64,000 nt of DNA from Paraconiothyrium sp. Pb-2020. Its lineage: Eukaryota > Ascomycota > Dothideomycetes > Pleosporales > Didymosphaeriaceae. Position 1 is the first letter of the stretch; every line of letters begins with the position of its first letter. The DNA is taken from contig JAJUBI010000001.1 of assembly GCA_022419385.1 (NCBI GenBank), forward strand, positions 1,736,001-1,800,000, given 5' to 3'. Positions 10,664 to 23,113 of this stretch are shown here, one piece after another. The notes beneath the pieces were generated by a model. It ran no database searches and had not been told where the DNA came from. It saw nothing but the letters and a program-made list of their open reading frames with translations. A program made the translations under genes and the position numbers.

Positions 10664-11879
10664 GATGGCATCGTGATGGGGGAAGGTACAGAAAGCCAAA
10701 CAGGTGAGGCAGGAAGTGAGGAGAAGAGATGGGCACGGGGCAGTGAATGCGGCTGCAAAGTCAGGCAGACATGTAGGAGGAAGCAAGCCAGTATATGATT
10801 TGCTGCGGTGCTATGCACGTGTGATGGCAGTTGGACTACTCATTAGAGCTTGATGGAGCCGTCACTAGCAGGGCTTGTTTCGCCGCACAGCACAAAAGCA
10901 GAAGCGGGTTGTCAGTGAGCAAGAGCCGACCGTGGCCCTACAGGGCTACGACGCTCAAACGCAAGGTGCCACCACGTCTACTCAGCAAGCCGCACACCGC
11001 ACACAAAGACTTGACTCGTGGGCACAACAAGCAACCAAGGGCACGTACAGGGTGCGGGAACGGCAGCGGGAGTGGAACGAAGACCATTTGTGGCGCGGGA
11101 ATGCCTCCTGCAGCCAAATAGAGGGCGCTGGGACCTGCGGCGCGGCAAGTTTCTAGAGGCGTGGGCGCACGAGGCGGGCGTCGAGATCGATGTCCTGGGT
11201 TTGCGGGCGCCGATCTGCGGTGCATCTTGGTCCAGATCGCACGCGACTGGGGGAGCCCGATCGCCAACAGCCTGCAGCTGCTGCAGGAGATGGCGTTGCA
11301 TCCGTCGAGCCGGTTCAGGGAAACAGCTGCGGACTGACGCACCGCAGAGCAAGCGAGGCTGGACAACGACGTACGCCCCGTTCCCGGAAAGCGGCCTTCC
11401 GCCTGCTCCTCCCGCATCAACGTGTACAGAACCTGCAGGAAAAAGTACTTGTATGGTTGCCGTCGACATCACTTCACAGGTGCATCGCACATGTTCGGTC
11501 TGCTGCCTGCCAAGCTAACGTCTCGTCTTTGCGCGTGCCATGGTCGCATTCAGCGAAACGCATTCCCTCCTGTTATCGATTAAGTACCCCGTCCAGTCCA
11601 TGGCGGACCTAGAAAATCTATCATACACGCAACAAGGCATGCCGTACTCCGCGCAAAGGACCAAAAATCAACCCGCCCGGACGCCGCCGTATGGTCCTCT
11701 ATGTCGCGGGTGCCTTTACCGATATACAATTACTCAAGAATTGAGCGCCGCAAGCCCATCGCTCGCCGGCACATGCGCCTCGCTCACGCTCCAAATGCCA
11801 ACATGTGCACACTCCCTTCGAATCAGTATGATGCATCTTCCGTAGCGCCTGAGATTGGTGTCGAGTCGTTTGCCGTGTT
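10664..11879. other. Intergenic 1.2 kb, no supportable gene
   Basis: Overlapping GC-rich open frames on both strands (for example 11018-11518 on the + strand and 10978-11490 on the - strand) look like compositional artefacts. A + strand stretch around 10875-11100 reads somewhat protein-like (Gln-rich, helical) but ends without a partner exon I could place. It could be a decayed gene or a long leader. Confidence 0.35.
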
Positions 11880-13181
11880 CTAAGCCGTCGATCCTCGTTC
11901 ACTGCGCGCAATGAAGAATGCTTTTGCCATCTCGTATGCAGACCTGCCTTCGTGTTAGCTGTTAACAGCTTCAAATGACCCGTTGGCACCACTCACCAAC
12001 AGATTGCCGTGCTGGGCATCGTAGTGATGATTCTTGGTTTCAATCCTCGGAAGTACCCCTTCCATCCGTCTCTCTGATGTATTATCCTTGCCGCATTCAC
12101 AAGCCCCGAAACGTTTCTAAGCTCCGAGTCTGTCGCATTACCCCTGGTCTGCAGTAGGGTCTTGATCACGTCCAACGGCGTCGTAAACCCCGCGGCAAAA
12201 CCTCCCGCCAGACCTCCGGCAAAGCAATGTGTGTAAGGGTCATATCGACCTGTGGGGTTCATAATCTTCGAAATCGACTCATACGACATAAACTGTAACG
12301 CCGTGAAAGGTACCGTCATGCACAGCGTGGTAGGGTAGGAGACGTAGAATGCGCTTAGGCCCTCATGGCGAAAAACTTCGCGGGCGCAATGCGGGACGGA
12401 TTTGTACACCGAGCCATGCAACTGCATGCGCTGCTTGATGACTGCTAAAGTGAGCGCATGTTTGACGTGGCCAATGGGGCTGTTTACCATCAAAAGGATT
12501 CATCAAGGCATCGCTGGTAATTGTGGCTGCTGCTCCGCTTGCCGCTAATTCTGGTCAGCAAGCTGATTCGGCTGCATCTATACGACGCGACGCACCTGCT
12601 GCAAAAGGGTGGTGCTCCTCGCTGCCTCCTTCATTGCCGCCCAAAGCATGCTTGGTCGCCTCGTAGGACGCAAAGTAGACGGCGTGCGCTGGACCTTGAG
12701 GAATCGTCAGTCTCGCCTCACCATCTCATACCGCCGTCAAGACCGACCTGCGCCTACGATGACACTGGAGAGGCCCCTCCAAAGTGTTCTAAACCCTTCG
12801 ACCCGCGATATTGTGACCATGGCATTTGAAATGCCAGTGTACATGGCTGTGGGCGATGGGTTGACGACCTGCATCCGCGTCTGCGACTCGTTAGCGCACT
12901 GCCCGGGAGGCATCGTGACATGCAGGAGAGCCGGCGCACCTTCAGCAAGTCAATTGGATACATGACCGAGTGTTCCTGTCGCGCAGTTAGCGCTCGCTCT
13001 GTGGCATTCCAGCGCGGCAGCATACGGCAATTCCTGCGAACGCGCCCGCAAGCATGTTTGCGGAGAGCGAGAAATTCGGAGGTAGCGATTCATAGCTGGA
13101 AGTGCGGTCAGTGAGATCCACGACGGCGCTGTTGGGAGCTGTACTCGTGCTCGGCTTCTTCCACAGCGCTGTGTCCTCCAT
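11880..13181 (-). CDS. MRS3/4: Mitoferrin, mitochondrial iron carrier (MRS3/MRS4 type)
   Basis: Seven exons were assembled: 13181-13026, 12975-12940, 12880-12748, 12694-12596, 12544-12488, 12441-11997 and 11943-11880. They give 329 residues. The protein is an SLC25 carrier importing ferrous iron through the inner mitochondrial membrane for haem and Fe-S cluster synthesis. The three mitochondrial-carrier signatures are PIDLLK (residue 59, ending exon 2), PFDVIK (spanning exons 5/6) and PLDVIK. GPAHAVYFASYE, FYVSYPTTLCMTVPFTALQF and the final SAYEMAKAFF are mitoferrin-typical. All introns are short GT-AG with good branch sites, and the frame is lesion-free. Confidence 0.93.
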
Positions 13182-13975
13182 GGGTGGCCATTAAATGACC
13201 GCTGGCTAGCGGCGCAGATTCCAGGTTTGCGAATTCGATGGAGACGGGTTAGAACGGGTGTGTCGCTGCTCCCTTGTGGCGATGTAATTGCACGAGAGTG
13301 TGGCTTAAAGGTCGAGGTGCAGCGATGTGTTTGTAGGTTTCAGTTCTGGATAGCTGATGGGGAAAACGACTCGCCGAGAGAAACGAAGCGTAGCGCGAAA
13401 CTCGGAGCGGCGGGCCCGGCAAAACGTGCATTATACCTCCCAGATGACCTAACGATTCAACGTCTACAAGCGACTGCCACTGTCGCGCGCTGCGCTTCTC
13501 GGCCGATGCGTTGCCTACTATCTACAGTTCCTGCAGTCGCTCTGTTGCTGCCACTCCCCCCTTCGCATCCCCATCGCCAGCTGATAACAGCGACCGCAAG
13601 GAGTAATCGGATTCGGCGGGGAAGCTTGGGTCATCTCCGGAGCGAGTCGCAACGAGTCGCAGCCAGGCCAAGCCTGCAAAATCTGATAAGATGATCTCCG
13701 CGGTGGCTCCGCTCGTATCTAGGGCCGAGTTTGCTACGTCTCGGTAGCACTTGTATACAGGCCCCTAGGCCAGGTCTACTGTGCATTCTCCTGGGGTTCA
13801 ATGTACATTTTAGCAAGACGAGGTTGACCTGTGTCGCTCCGATTCTACGTGTTACATATATCGTACACCCGCGTAGGCGAAAAGTCTATAAAGGTGTTGC
13901 CAAACTACCGGAGACATCGTTGTTACATGCGAAGCATCATCCGGCATCCTTCGCTGCGCTCTATGTGTGTTTCCT
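13182..13975. other. Intergenic: mitoferrin promoter and AsnRS 3' flank
   Basis: No gene is supported. The stretch serves as the 5' side of mitoferrin and the 3' side of the asparaginyl-tRNA synthetase. Open frames here lack protein character. Confidence 0.45.
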
Positions 13976-15709
13976 CTAACAATCGCACCGCTTGTGCCAC
14001 CGAGGGAAGCTGACGACGTCTCTGATATTAGTGACTCCTGATAAGTAGCACAAGAGACGGTCGAAGCCCAGTCCGAAGCCGCCATGAGGCACACTGCCGT
14101 ATTTTCTTAGATCCAGGTACCATTCCAGAGAGCCATTGGAAGATTCTGAATCCTGTGCGGAAGCATCACGCAAGCCGTGGTCTTCCATGGATGCGACAAG
14201 CTCGGGCAGACGATGTTCACGCATCGAACCCCCTACAAGCTCGCAGATATCGGGCACAAGAAGATCAAAGCAGGCAGCAGTGGGGCTGTGGCCAGGGCCT
14301 CCAGCCCCTCTGGACGAAGGTGCCATGTAGAATGGCTTGATTTCGCGCGGATAGTCTGTGACGAAAACGGGGCCTCCGCGTCCCAGGCGTTCAGCAAGGA
14401 ATCGCTCATGCTCTGTTTGAAGCCCATCTTCGTGTCCAGGTGCAAACTCAAAGTGCGCCTCCCCCTCAGCAACAGCTAATCTTAAATGCTCCAATGCTTT
14501 TTGATATGTGATCCGTGGCCAGGGTCCCGCAATCAGCCCTTGCCACCGTTGTGCAAGCACTGTGCTGGACACGGCATTGCCGTCTTCCTTGTCGTCTCGG
14601 GCCCAAGCCTCGAGAAGTTCGTCGCCAACTGGAGAGGCTTGCAGTTCGGTTGCGAGGGTACGCAGAAGGCCTTCCACTACATCCATGACGTCCGTTAGAT
14701 TCTCCACAAAGGCGACCTCGGCTTCCAGCATGTAGAACTCGCTCAAGTGGCGAGCCGTGTCGCTCTTCTCCGCCCGGAACGTGGGAGACAACGTCCATAC
14801 CTTGCCGACGGACTGGGCGAGTGCCTCGAGATGGAGTTGGCTAGATACGGTGAGGTACTTGGGAGAGCCAAAGAAGAGATCCTGGCGCTCTTTAGATTGC
14901 TCTGCAGCACTCTCTGCAGGGTTGGACGACATTTCGGGTGCAATGGTGAAGACCTCGCCGGCGCCTTCGCAGTCGGAAGACGTGATGATGGGTGGATGGG
15001 CTTGGATGAACCCGTGGTTCACGAAGTAGTTTGTCGCTTGGGCCGTGACCAGAGACCTCAACCTAAGAAGCAGTGCGTTGAAGGGCAGTCGCGCACGCAG
15101 ATGGGGCAAAGTGCGAAGAAATTCGGGTGTTTGATATTTCTTTTGCAAAGGTGACGTCTACATTGACCCAAGAACGCATCGTCAGCTGAAAACGTTGACA
15201 TGTTCAAGTCCCTGGTGTACTTACAGAAGCATCGTTGGTGCCCAAGACACGCACAGTATCGGCTTGGAGCTCGAAGGACTGCTCTGCGCCTGGGGACGGA
15301 GTCCAGCGACCAGTCACTGCTACAGCGATTCCGGTGGACAGGCTGCGTAGCAGGTCAGCATGGGCGACATGATGTGTGATGATGATGGAGGCACTGACCC
15401 GTCGGCCTGCTCGGGTGTCAGGACGGCTTGCACCGTCCTCAGAGAAGACCCATCGCCTATGGCAGCGAAAGCCACACGCTTCTGTTTCCGCACGCTGCGC
15501 ACGAAGCCATTGAGCGTCAGGGTCTCACCCGGCGACGGCGACGGCGACGGCGCGGGTGGTACAGTAGATGATGGACTTTGTTTGAAGAGAGCAGCTATGG
15601 ACGGCGCGGAGGACGAGGTCGAGCTCCAGCGCGAGGCAGCCCGCGTGGCCAGGGGCGGCAGGCTGCACGGAAGACGGCAGGGGCGCCCTCGAGCAAACAG
15701 TTGGCTCAT
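13976..15709 (-). CDS. SLM5: Mitochondrial asparaginyl-tRNA synthetase (SLM5 type)
   Basis: Three exons, 15709-15399, 15342-15225 and 15157-13976, encode 536 residues. An Arg/Ser-rich N terminus (about 35 residues) suits a mitochondrial presequence. An OB-fold anticodon-binding part follows ([20 protein letters not shown] at about residues 66-85, continuing through exon 2). The class II core begins at [17 protein letters not shown]. Motif 2 is [25 protein letters not shown] from residue 270, and motif 3 is [10 protein letters not shown] near residue 503. The enzyme charges mitochondrial tRNA-Asn. A GTAAGT donor and CAATGTAG acceptor define intron 2. It is divergent from the SAP1-like gene, with 304 bp between starts. 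Confidence 0.92.
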
Positions 15710-16013
15710 GGATGGCCGGCAAACATCGAACAGCCAGCGGGCGACGCGCAGAGGAGCTCGATGCAGCGCAAATCCGCTCCGACTTGAACGACTGGCGGAG
15801 CGGCAGTCTGTGAGCAAAGGTCGGGCGCTTGGGCCGGCGTCGTCACAACGGGTTAGCCCGAGCCGCTCCTCCATCATGGTCATTGGTGAGGGCTGCCAGT
15901 GGAGAGCTACGTCACGTACGAGCCCACCACCAACACCACGCGTTGCAATCAGCAACCACCTCAAGTTCCTTTGCGCGCCGCATAGTGGATATTGGGCCAT
16001 ATGCATCCCAGCA
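15710..16013. promoter_or_regulatory. Divergent promoter between AsnRS and the SAP1-like ATPase
   Basis: The 304 bp between the two start codons holds both promoters. An open frame from 15360 on the + strand runs through it into the ATPase gene, but its first part is antisense to AsnRS exon 1 and is not taken as coding. Confidence 0.45.
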
Positions 16014-18477
16014 ATGCGCGCCAACTCGACACAAAAGGCCTACGACGAGGCCTTCCTCGCCTGCTCGACGGCTGTGTACTTCGAATCGCAGAGCAACGAG
16101 GCCGAAGCACTTCGTTCCTGGAGGACGGCACTTGACCACATCACCTATCACAACGCTCACCGGGGGCCCGCGCTGATCCGCCCGGCATCCTCGACCGAAC
16201 GAGCTCTTGTGGAATCGCTTCGCCAGCTCGAACTGCAATGTAAAGAACGAGTTGATCTGCTCGAGACACTGAAGCGTAGCCGCAACGATAGCAATGAGAA
16301 CATCACCTCGCCGCCCATCGACGCCAAAGCCCCCCCGCCGCCCCCTCGCGCCACTGCAACGTCGCGAACAGATACAAATGGCGCTCCCACCTGGCTGGGC
16401 GACGGCACCATACCCCCCGTCGATTACAACGATCTCTCGCGACCGCCGCCCATGCCCAAGCGACCCTCACTCGCCCCTCGGAAGAGCTCTGGAGCTGATT
16501 CGACTCGGACACTCACCCAAACCATAAGCGGCTCGTCTTTGATGACGCCTGCTACCGCTCGCGTAAAGGGCTCGCGGACTCCTTCCCCGGATAAGAAAGG
16601 GCGCATGTTGAGAACCTTGAGGCCAGCAAGGGATAGCAAGTCGTCGTCGTCTTCCAAGCTACAGACCTCGATGAGATCACGGCCACCGGATGCTACCAAA
16701 GCAGCGAGTCAGGCGTGGGGCTTCAAAACATCCCCTGATTCTGGTAGATTGGCGAAAACATCCTCAGCAATATCACAGGTTTCTTCGAGCCGGCCTTCTC
16801 TTGAAACACCCAGTTCCTCCCTGGACACAAGCATTCCGTCAGTGTCTGCTTATGGTGACGACCCGTTCCCGTCGCTGCATCCTCCGTTTTCTCGTTCTAC
16901 GGATACCTTGAAATCCCCAGCATGCAATCCCCCGCCAGGGGATAGTGGAGGTGACCCTGGGCAAGCGTCAAGGCAACCTCATCCACCCCGCAAAATCGTG
17001 CCAGTAACATCTAGCCCTAGACACTCCTTCGATACAGGTCGCTCCAAGAGCTTCCAAGCGGGTGCTCCGATTCGCGTAATGCCGTCGTACCGCAACGAGT
17101 ATCCAGAACCAGCACCCAGTAACCGCGCTCTCGCCGCCTCAGCGGCCGCAAAATTATCATGGCCTGATTTATCTAAGAAAACAACTTTGTCACATCCTCA
17201 AACTACTCAACAATTTGCTCGCAACAACAATACGGACAATCGAGCTCGGCAGCCGCGGAAGGAACCTCCTGAGCCTATCGCTGTCGATACTAATGATCAT
17301 GAAACGAAGACAAGACCACCACCACGGAGAAAAGGTAAAGCAACAGCGGATACTGTTCGAGCCGATCTGCCCTCTACGCCATCGTCTGAAGTTGGTGATT
17401 CAGAGTCAGAAAGCGAATCAGATGAATGGAAAGAGAAGGTCCGCGGCATCATGAGTTCTCTACCACGAGGTGTAGACGAGGCAGCTGCCAAGCAAATTCT
17501 AAACGAAATCGTCATCAAAGGAGATGAGGTGCATTGGAGCGATGTCGCTGGGCTTGACGTGGCGAAATCCGCTTTGAAGGAGACGGTCGTTTACCCTTTC
17601 TTACGTCCTGATCTCTTCATGGGCCTGCGAGAGCCTGCTCGTGGTATGCTTCTGTTCGGTCCTCCGGGAACAGGTAAGACGATGCTTGCCCGAGCTGTCG
17701 CTACCGAATCGCATTCAACCTTCTTTGCCATTTCCGCAAGCAGCTTGACATCGAAATTCCTGGGTGAATCTGAGAAGCTCGTGCGCGCTTTATTTGCGCT
17801 AGCCAAGATGCTTGCGCCATCTATCATATTCATCGATGAAATTGACTCCCTCCTGTCTTCTCGGTCCGGCTCTGGTGAACATGAGGCCACGCGGCGCATC
17901 AAAACAGAGTTCCTCATCCAGTGGTCTGACCTCGCGAAAGCCGCTGCGGGAAAGGAGCAAACGGACAAGGACAAAGAAAAGGGCGATGCTAGCCGCGTAC
18001 TGGTTCTCGCTGCAACAAATCTCCCTTGGTCCATCGACGAGGCCGCACGAAGGCGTTTCGTAAGAAGACAGTATATCCCTTTGCCTGAAGACCATGTCCG
18101 AAAAAGCCAAGTCCAGACTCTCCTGAGCCACCAAAAGCATGAGCTCGTTGAAACGGATCTGGATCACTTGGTACAGCTCACGGATGGTAAGTAATTGCCC
18201 ATTCTCCTCTAGATGCAGTCGATGCACTCATTGTAGCAGGGTTGATGATGAGATAGGTTTCTCCGGTTCCGACATCACAGCCCTCGCCAAAGACGCGGCT
18301 ATGGGTCCTCTGCGCTCACTAGGCGAGAAGCTACTGCACATGACCATGGATGAGATCAGGCCGATACGTTTCGAGGACTTTAAAGCGAGTCTGCAAACCA
18401 TTAGACCGAGTGTTAGCAGGCAGGGGTTGAAGGAGTACGAGGATTGGGCGAGAGAATTTGGTGAGCGGGGGGGTTAA
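16014..18477 (+). CDS. SAP1: SAP1-like AAA ATPase with N-terminal MIT domain
   Basis: Two exons, 16014-18186 and 18257-18477, are joined over a 70 bp intron and encode 797 residues. An MIT-like three-helix N terminus (about residues 5-75, [16 protein letters not shown]) is followed by a long Ser/Pro-rich disordered linker (about 100-450). The AAA module of the fidgetin/spastin/katanin/VPS4 class comes next: [11 protein letters not shown], Walker A GPPGTGKT at residues 549-556, Walker [12 protein letters not shown], and arginine-finger region [16 protein letters not shown]. The last exon supplies the [20 protein letters not shown] sensor-2 helix. Orthologues in filamentous fungi are usually named Sap1, and their precise substrate is unclear. 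An inserted Lys/Glu-rich stretch in the AAA core ([15 protein letters not shown]) is typical of this group. Confidence 0.9.
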
Positions 18478-19125
18478 GCCGGCGCAGTATTGCTGTGGAA
18501 ACGTCTTTGCACGCTATGAATCAGGTCTGTAGCGCGCAACTAATGCGCAGTGGGTGGCAGGTGTGTGTAAACGGCTGTGTGCGCAATGGGATAGGTGAAG
18601 ACTTGGATCGTGGATGGTCAGCCAAGATACCCCCAGATACACTACAACGATGCCGCGAAACTCGAACATTTGACCCTCCTCGACCTCTACATTATTTAGC
18701 CCTAGGTGATACACGCCTTGATACCGATGCTATGGGGGGTGGTTTGTAAGCGAGAGTGATAATTTTCACTTAACGGCATGACTTTGCATAGGCTGAGGAC
18801 AAGAGACCTCTGATATAGTTTCGATGGCTAAACATTATATTTTCTCTGAATAAAACTAAATCGTTCGCTTGTTTTATGGCCTCCTTTTGTATTATCTATC
18901 GTGTTATCTGTCAACAACGTTCCAATAATGCGATATGGTTCGTATTAGTATATCAGTCATGCGAATATTGAATGGCCACAACATATAGCAAGAGGATCGG
19001 TGAAACTGGTGTCATTGTGCTCTGCTTACGTTGAACTATAGTAATATATACTTTCATGATGTTGTGATAAGATTATGGTGGTTAGTGAATTTTCAGAGAT
19101 TCTTTATAAATGTCTTAGTTATGTA

Positions 19126-19156
<31 letters not shown>

Positions 19157-20040
19157 AATAATAACGTGCAATTAAGTAACAGCATGACCAGGTAACAGGA
19201 GGCATATAGAAATGAACACAGATGTTCCGAACACCACTGAGCTAACAAAGTTGCTTTAATTCATATACCCAGCGCAGTGGAGTGAAAGGTGACCGACATC
19301 CCAACAGGACCAGGGGTAGATGGCATAGCGGTATGATGACTCTTGCGTCAAATTCTAGACTGTTTATGAGACTCCTAGGTATTGAAGCTCATACGGTGCT
19401 TGATGCGAAGATAGAATAGGGAGATTCGAGCCACTGTTAGTATAGCAAGGTGGTAAGCCGACGTCCTCGTTGATGCGAGAGCCCTCCGAAATATCGATAA
19501 AATACCACGTACCAGAGGTATTGCACCGATGATACGAGGCAAGGAAGTTTTAAAGGTCTTTTATTTTTGTTGTAGGTGCATATCGCGCACAAACGAGCGA
19601 GACGAACACGTAGCATCAACTAGACACGAACTATCGGTCAAGTAGTGTGATTGTGACCGAGGTACTCGCATAACTCAAGCTTCTTTGAAGGCTCGTATCA
19701 TTCCACGCCTTCATATGCTACGCTTTCGTATGCCATGCAGTATGTCATAATACTCAAGCAACGTGAACTCAATAACCCCATGCAATATGCCAGATCGTCA
19801 ACTGCCTCGGCGTTTGAAGCGTAAGCGCCTAATGAAGCGAATAGTAAAGGTATTATACAAGAACCAACCATGCCAACGATCATGACTATGGGGAAAGCAA
19901 AGAAAATGCTAGAGCGCAGTGGAAACCCGAAGCGCTTAATGCCGCCTTCGAGTGCGCCGACGCTTACCCATGCGTGCCTTCTTCCCACTGTGGCCCACAG
20001 GAAACCCCACATGATAACTGCTATGCCTAAGATCACCGCT
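18478..20040. other. Intergenic 1.56 kb, AT-richer, with an A-rich tract
   Basis: No gene is supported. From about 18780 the sequence becomes AT-richer. A poly-A tract broken by single G residues lies at 19125-19160 and could be simple low complexity or a retroposon tail. A - strand frame at 19698-20036 has two hydrophobic stretches but begins at GTG immediately after the old SQS1 stop, so I treat it as 3' flank. Confidence 0.4.
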
Positions 20041-20313
20041 CTATCGCAATCCGGCCTTCGTAATCTTCACCGTGTGTGTGATAGCTGCAGAATGCCCTTG
20101 TTGTCCGTCGCACGAGAGCCATACCCTTGCTCCAGCCCATCTTTTCGAGCATAGCACGGCCTCTGTTTTCGACCCCCAGCTCTGGAGCCTTCGCGCCCAC
20201 AACTTCACCATCCTTATAAGATACCGTTGAACGATTCTTTGTCCCTTCTCTTTCGTTTTCTGCGCAGGGTAGCTGTTAACGGCATGCAAACGCCGAGTAT
20301 ACTTTCTTCTGCG
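20041..20313 (-). pseudogene. Decayed G-patch C terminus of the SQS1-like gene
   Basis: Downstream of the TAG that ends the main frame (20316-20314), translation still resembles the family's C-terminal end, but in changing frames. The sequence YTRRLHAVNSY continues in the same frame past the TAG. GVENRGRAMLEKMGWSKGMA (the G-patch core) is in a second frame, ATDNKGILQ in a third, and ITHTVKITKAGLR back in the first, ending at 20041. Each jump equals one missing base in a GG/GGG/CC run. The stop itself could be a CAG-to-TAG change. Either the gene has lost its G-patch and this part drifts, or the assembly has several indel errors within 270 bp. Confidence 0.75.
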
Positions 20314-22525
20314 CTAAGGTCCTCTGTCGAAGAGATCATCGTCAAACCTAAGCGTACGGACGGTCTTGGAAAGTATCGTATGGCGCTTGATTCCATCGCC
20401 TTGCGATTTAGAATTGATACCGAATTCGCCCACAAACTGATGGATGACTGCGCGCCGATGAGCTTCCATAACGGGCAGGGAGAGTGTGACCATATCTGTC
20501 GCCCAGAAATCGCGAATTTCCTCTATAACTTCCTCCATGACGAAGCCGTCCTTATATTTGACACTGAGGTTGGGAACTTTATCTTTCCTACCCAACAAGC
20601 CTTGCTTACGAAGCTCCTCTCGCTCGGCCTTCTTCAGCCGCTTCTTACGTCGATCGGCTTCCCAGGATGCCTGCAATTGTTCGTTCAGATCGGGATCGGG
20701 ATGGTCAAGTTCAGGCGGCATCTGAGCCCGGCGACCTTTCTTCCTGGGACGCAAGGAAGGACGTTCGGTGTCCATGATGTCGAAGGCGCTATAAGAATCC
20801 ATATCGAGTGCATCGGCCATTGCTGAAGCTGAAGGGAAGACAGGATCGGCACGTCGGCCGCCACCAGCACGCTGCCGCCTCCTTTTGTTCGGACGATCGA
20901 ACATCACCCGAGAAGCTTTAGAGGCGGTGCCGACTGGACCATTGAAGTATTCATCCGCGCCATATAAGACGAGGTCGTTGTCGTCAATGCCTAATTCTTC
21001 TTGCCTTTGGAGGGCCCGTGCGAGCTGCTCATCGTCCAATTCCTCCTGTTCTTCGCTTGAGTCGCCATCGATGTTGAACTCGAACTCGCTATCGCTCTCG
21101 GAACTGCTAGACGCGTGTTGTTGCTGCTCACGAGCCAAGCGCTTGGTTTCGTACGCCTCAATAAGGACCTTGTCAGACGGCGTGGTTAAGTAAGCGACCG
21201 GTAGCCACCGAGCATCATCACGGGTACATCCCTCGTAGACAACCTGATATTGCAAGCCATGTGACCGAGTGCGTCGACCGGTAACACGAGCCACAATACC
21301 TTCGACATCATCGGAAGTGCTCAAAACATCCAGGTCGCGAGCTTGATCTGAAGTCCAACCGTCATCCTCATCCTGTTCCAGGTCTGGGGGTACCTCAAGC
21401 TCTTCCCCAAGTTCCCAGTCGTTATGACTTCCTGCATCTAAATCCAACTCACGGCCTGCGGCGAAGCCAAACATCTCGCTAGTGAGGTCAAAGGCTTCGG
21501 CGTTCTGGGCGTAGTCATCCATTGCCGCCTCGCGAGGATCAATCTCGCCGTTTATAAAATCGTCCATTTTGGGGCGGTCCTTGACAGGCAACCAGCCAAT
21601 ACCTGGCTTACTTCTGGACACCCACTCTGTAGGCTTGCCCTCCCAGCGGGCCCGCCCGCCGCGCCGTTTCTCGAAGTGAGAGTCGACGACACTGTTTGTG
21701 TCCGAAGCAACTTCAGATTGAGGCCGAGATTGGGACTGCCCGTGGGATGGGGAAAGGTCTGTAAGACCGATAGTCTTTGCTGCAGCAACCATTCCGGATG
21801 TAATGCTCGGCTCCACCTCCATAGACGCCGTGGTCGGGTCGGCATGAATGGCAGCGTGTGCGCGTGCGTCCGAGGTGCTGATGGCGAGCCGAGGGGTGGT
21901 GGCGGACAGAGTGGCGTCGGTAAAGCTTGAATCCGGGTACGACATGGAATTGGGAGCGTGGACAGACGCGGAAAGAGTGCTGTCGGCCTCTGTAGGAAGG
22001 GACGGCGGTTGAGCGAGTGGCGTGTGTCCACGTCCTCTGAAGACGATGAGCTCTTCACTCGACGCAGCAGAAGAGACCGAAGCCGCGGAGCTTGCGGGTG
22101 ACGGGCTACGGATCGTCATGTTTGCGAGAGCAGCGGCAGCAGCAGGGCCTGGAGACGGTGACGATGACGGAGAGAGCGCAGGAACGGGCTCGATCCGAGG
22201 TGGCTTCTCTTTCACGGTGCCTTCCAGACAGCCCGCGCTCACGAATACAACGGGCATGTGGCGAAGCTTTTTTGCAGAGTCGAAGGCGGAAGAACGATGG
22301 TTGCTCATGAACCGTGCTTCGTCGCGCAGGGAAAATGGTTGACTCGCAGCCGATGTTGCTAAACAGAAAATGTCAACAGAGGCAGAGGAAGGGAAGGCGC
22401 GCTGTTGCTGTACCTTCCTGAATCTGCGACCGCGAAGTCCCATGATGAGACGAAAGCTGTTGTGGCTGCGCCCGGCGCGCGAGTGTTTTGGGGGTCCCTT
22501 TGCCCTTGCCCTTCTTCTTTCCCAT
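20314..22525 (-). CDS. SQS1: SQS1-like R3H protein, truncated before its G-patch
   Basis: Exons 22525-22414 and 22358-20314 encode 718 residues up to an in-frame TAG. SQS1/Pfa1 is normally an R3H plus G-patch cofactor that stimulates the DEAH helicase Prp43 in splicing and ribosome assembly. Seen here: a Lys/Gly-rich start (MGKKKGKGKG), Ser/Pro-rich disorder, FINGEIDPREAAMDDY and the acidic middle typical of the family. There is also a chromo-like insert (RTRSHGLQYQVVYEG, RWLPVAYL) and an R3H segment (EAHRRAVIHQFVGEFGINS) near the end. The G-patch that should follow is present only as broken frames. Without it, helicase activation would be expected to fail if the protein is really this short. 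Confidence 0.82.
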
Positions 22526-23113
22526 GGTAACGGCCGAGCTGGATGTGTCAAGGCGAAGAAGACGTGGTGGAAATAGCGGACAGACAAACGGGCAGAGATG
22601 TCATGACGCGGGCAATTGGGTGGCGGCGGGACCCGTATCGATAAGCAACGTGCCTCAGAGAGCCCCGAGCAGTGGGCGAGCCACAGGCCACCTCACCAGC
22701 TCGAGTACGAGGCAGAGCCATCAATGTCCACCTCGCTGCACGCCTCTGTCAAGCGGATCCAATGCAGCATGCCGCGCGGTGCAGGCTTCCGCTGGCACAC
22801 TTGCGCGCGGCTCTAGCAGTTGCCAGCCAGGCCCGACGAACCAGGGGTCATGGCATGGCGGGGGCGGGGCGGGCCAGGCAGCTGATTCCAGCTGCAGCTC
22901 GCCGCGTGCAACCACCGCAACTCAGGCCAACACCAGCACCCCAGCGTCACTTGCCGCACCTCCCCTACCGCAACAACACCACCTTGCCCTACCCCGTCCC
23001 CGACAAGAAGCCATGGTACACCTCTGACCGTCAGCCACCTGAAGTACCTGCTCGACCACCCTCTTGCACTCGACCTCCACCTGGCCTCGACCCTATCTAC
23101 GCCAACCGCTGTC
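22526..23113. promoter_or_regulatory. Divergent promoter region between SQS1-like gene and ATG4
   Basis: The 588 bp between divergent starts is GC-rich and holds both promoters. Long open frames cross it on the + strand but carry no protein signature. Confidence 0.45.

Noticed and set aside
10831..11612. Overlapping GC-rich frames on both strands between PARG-like gene and mitoferrin
   Set aside because: No domain, no convincing splice partners, and frames open on both strands at once, as expected from GC-rich composition.
15360..16013. N-terminal extension of the SAP1-like open frame
   Set aside because: The first half is antisense to AsnRS exon 1, and the MIT domain starts cleanly at the Met at 16014.
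19315..19435. tRNA or tRNA-derived SINE suggested by a GGCATAGCGGTA stretch and a later GATTCGAGCC
   Set aside because: Spacing is wrong and no acceptor or anticodon stem pairs could be drawn.
19698..20036. Minus-strand frame with two hydrophobic stretches
   Set aside because: Starts at GTG immediately downstream of the former SQS1 stop, with no homology recognised; likely 3' flank.
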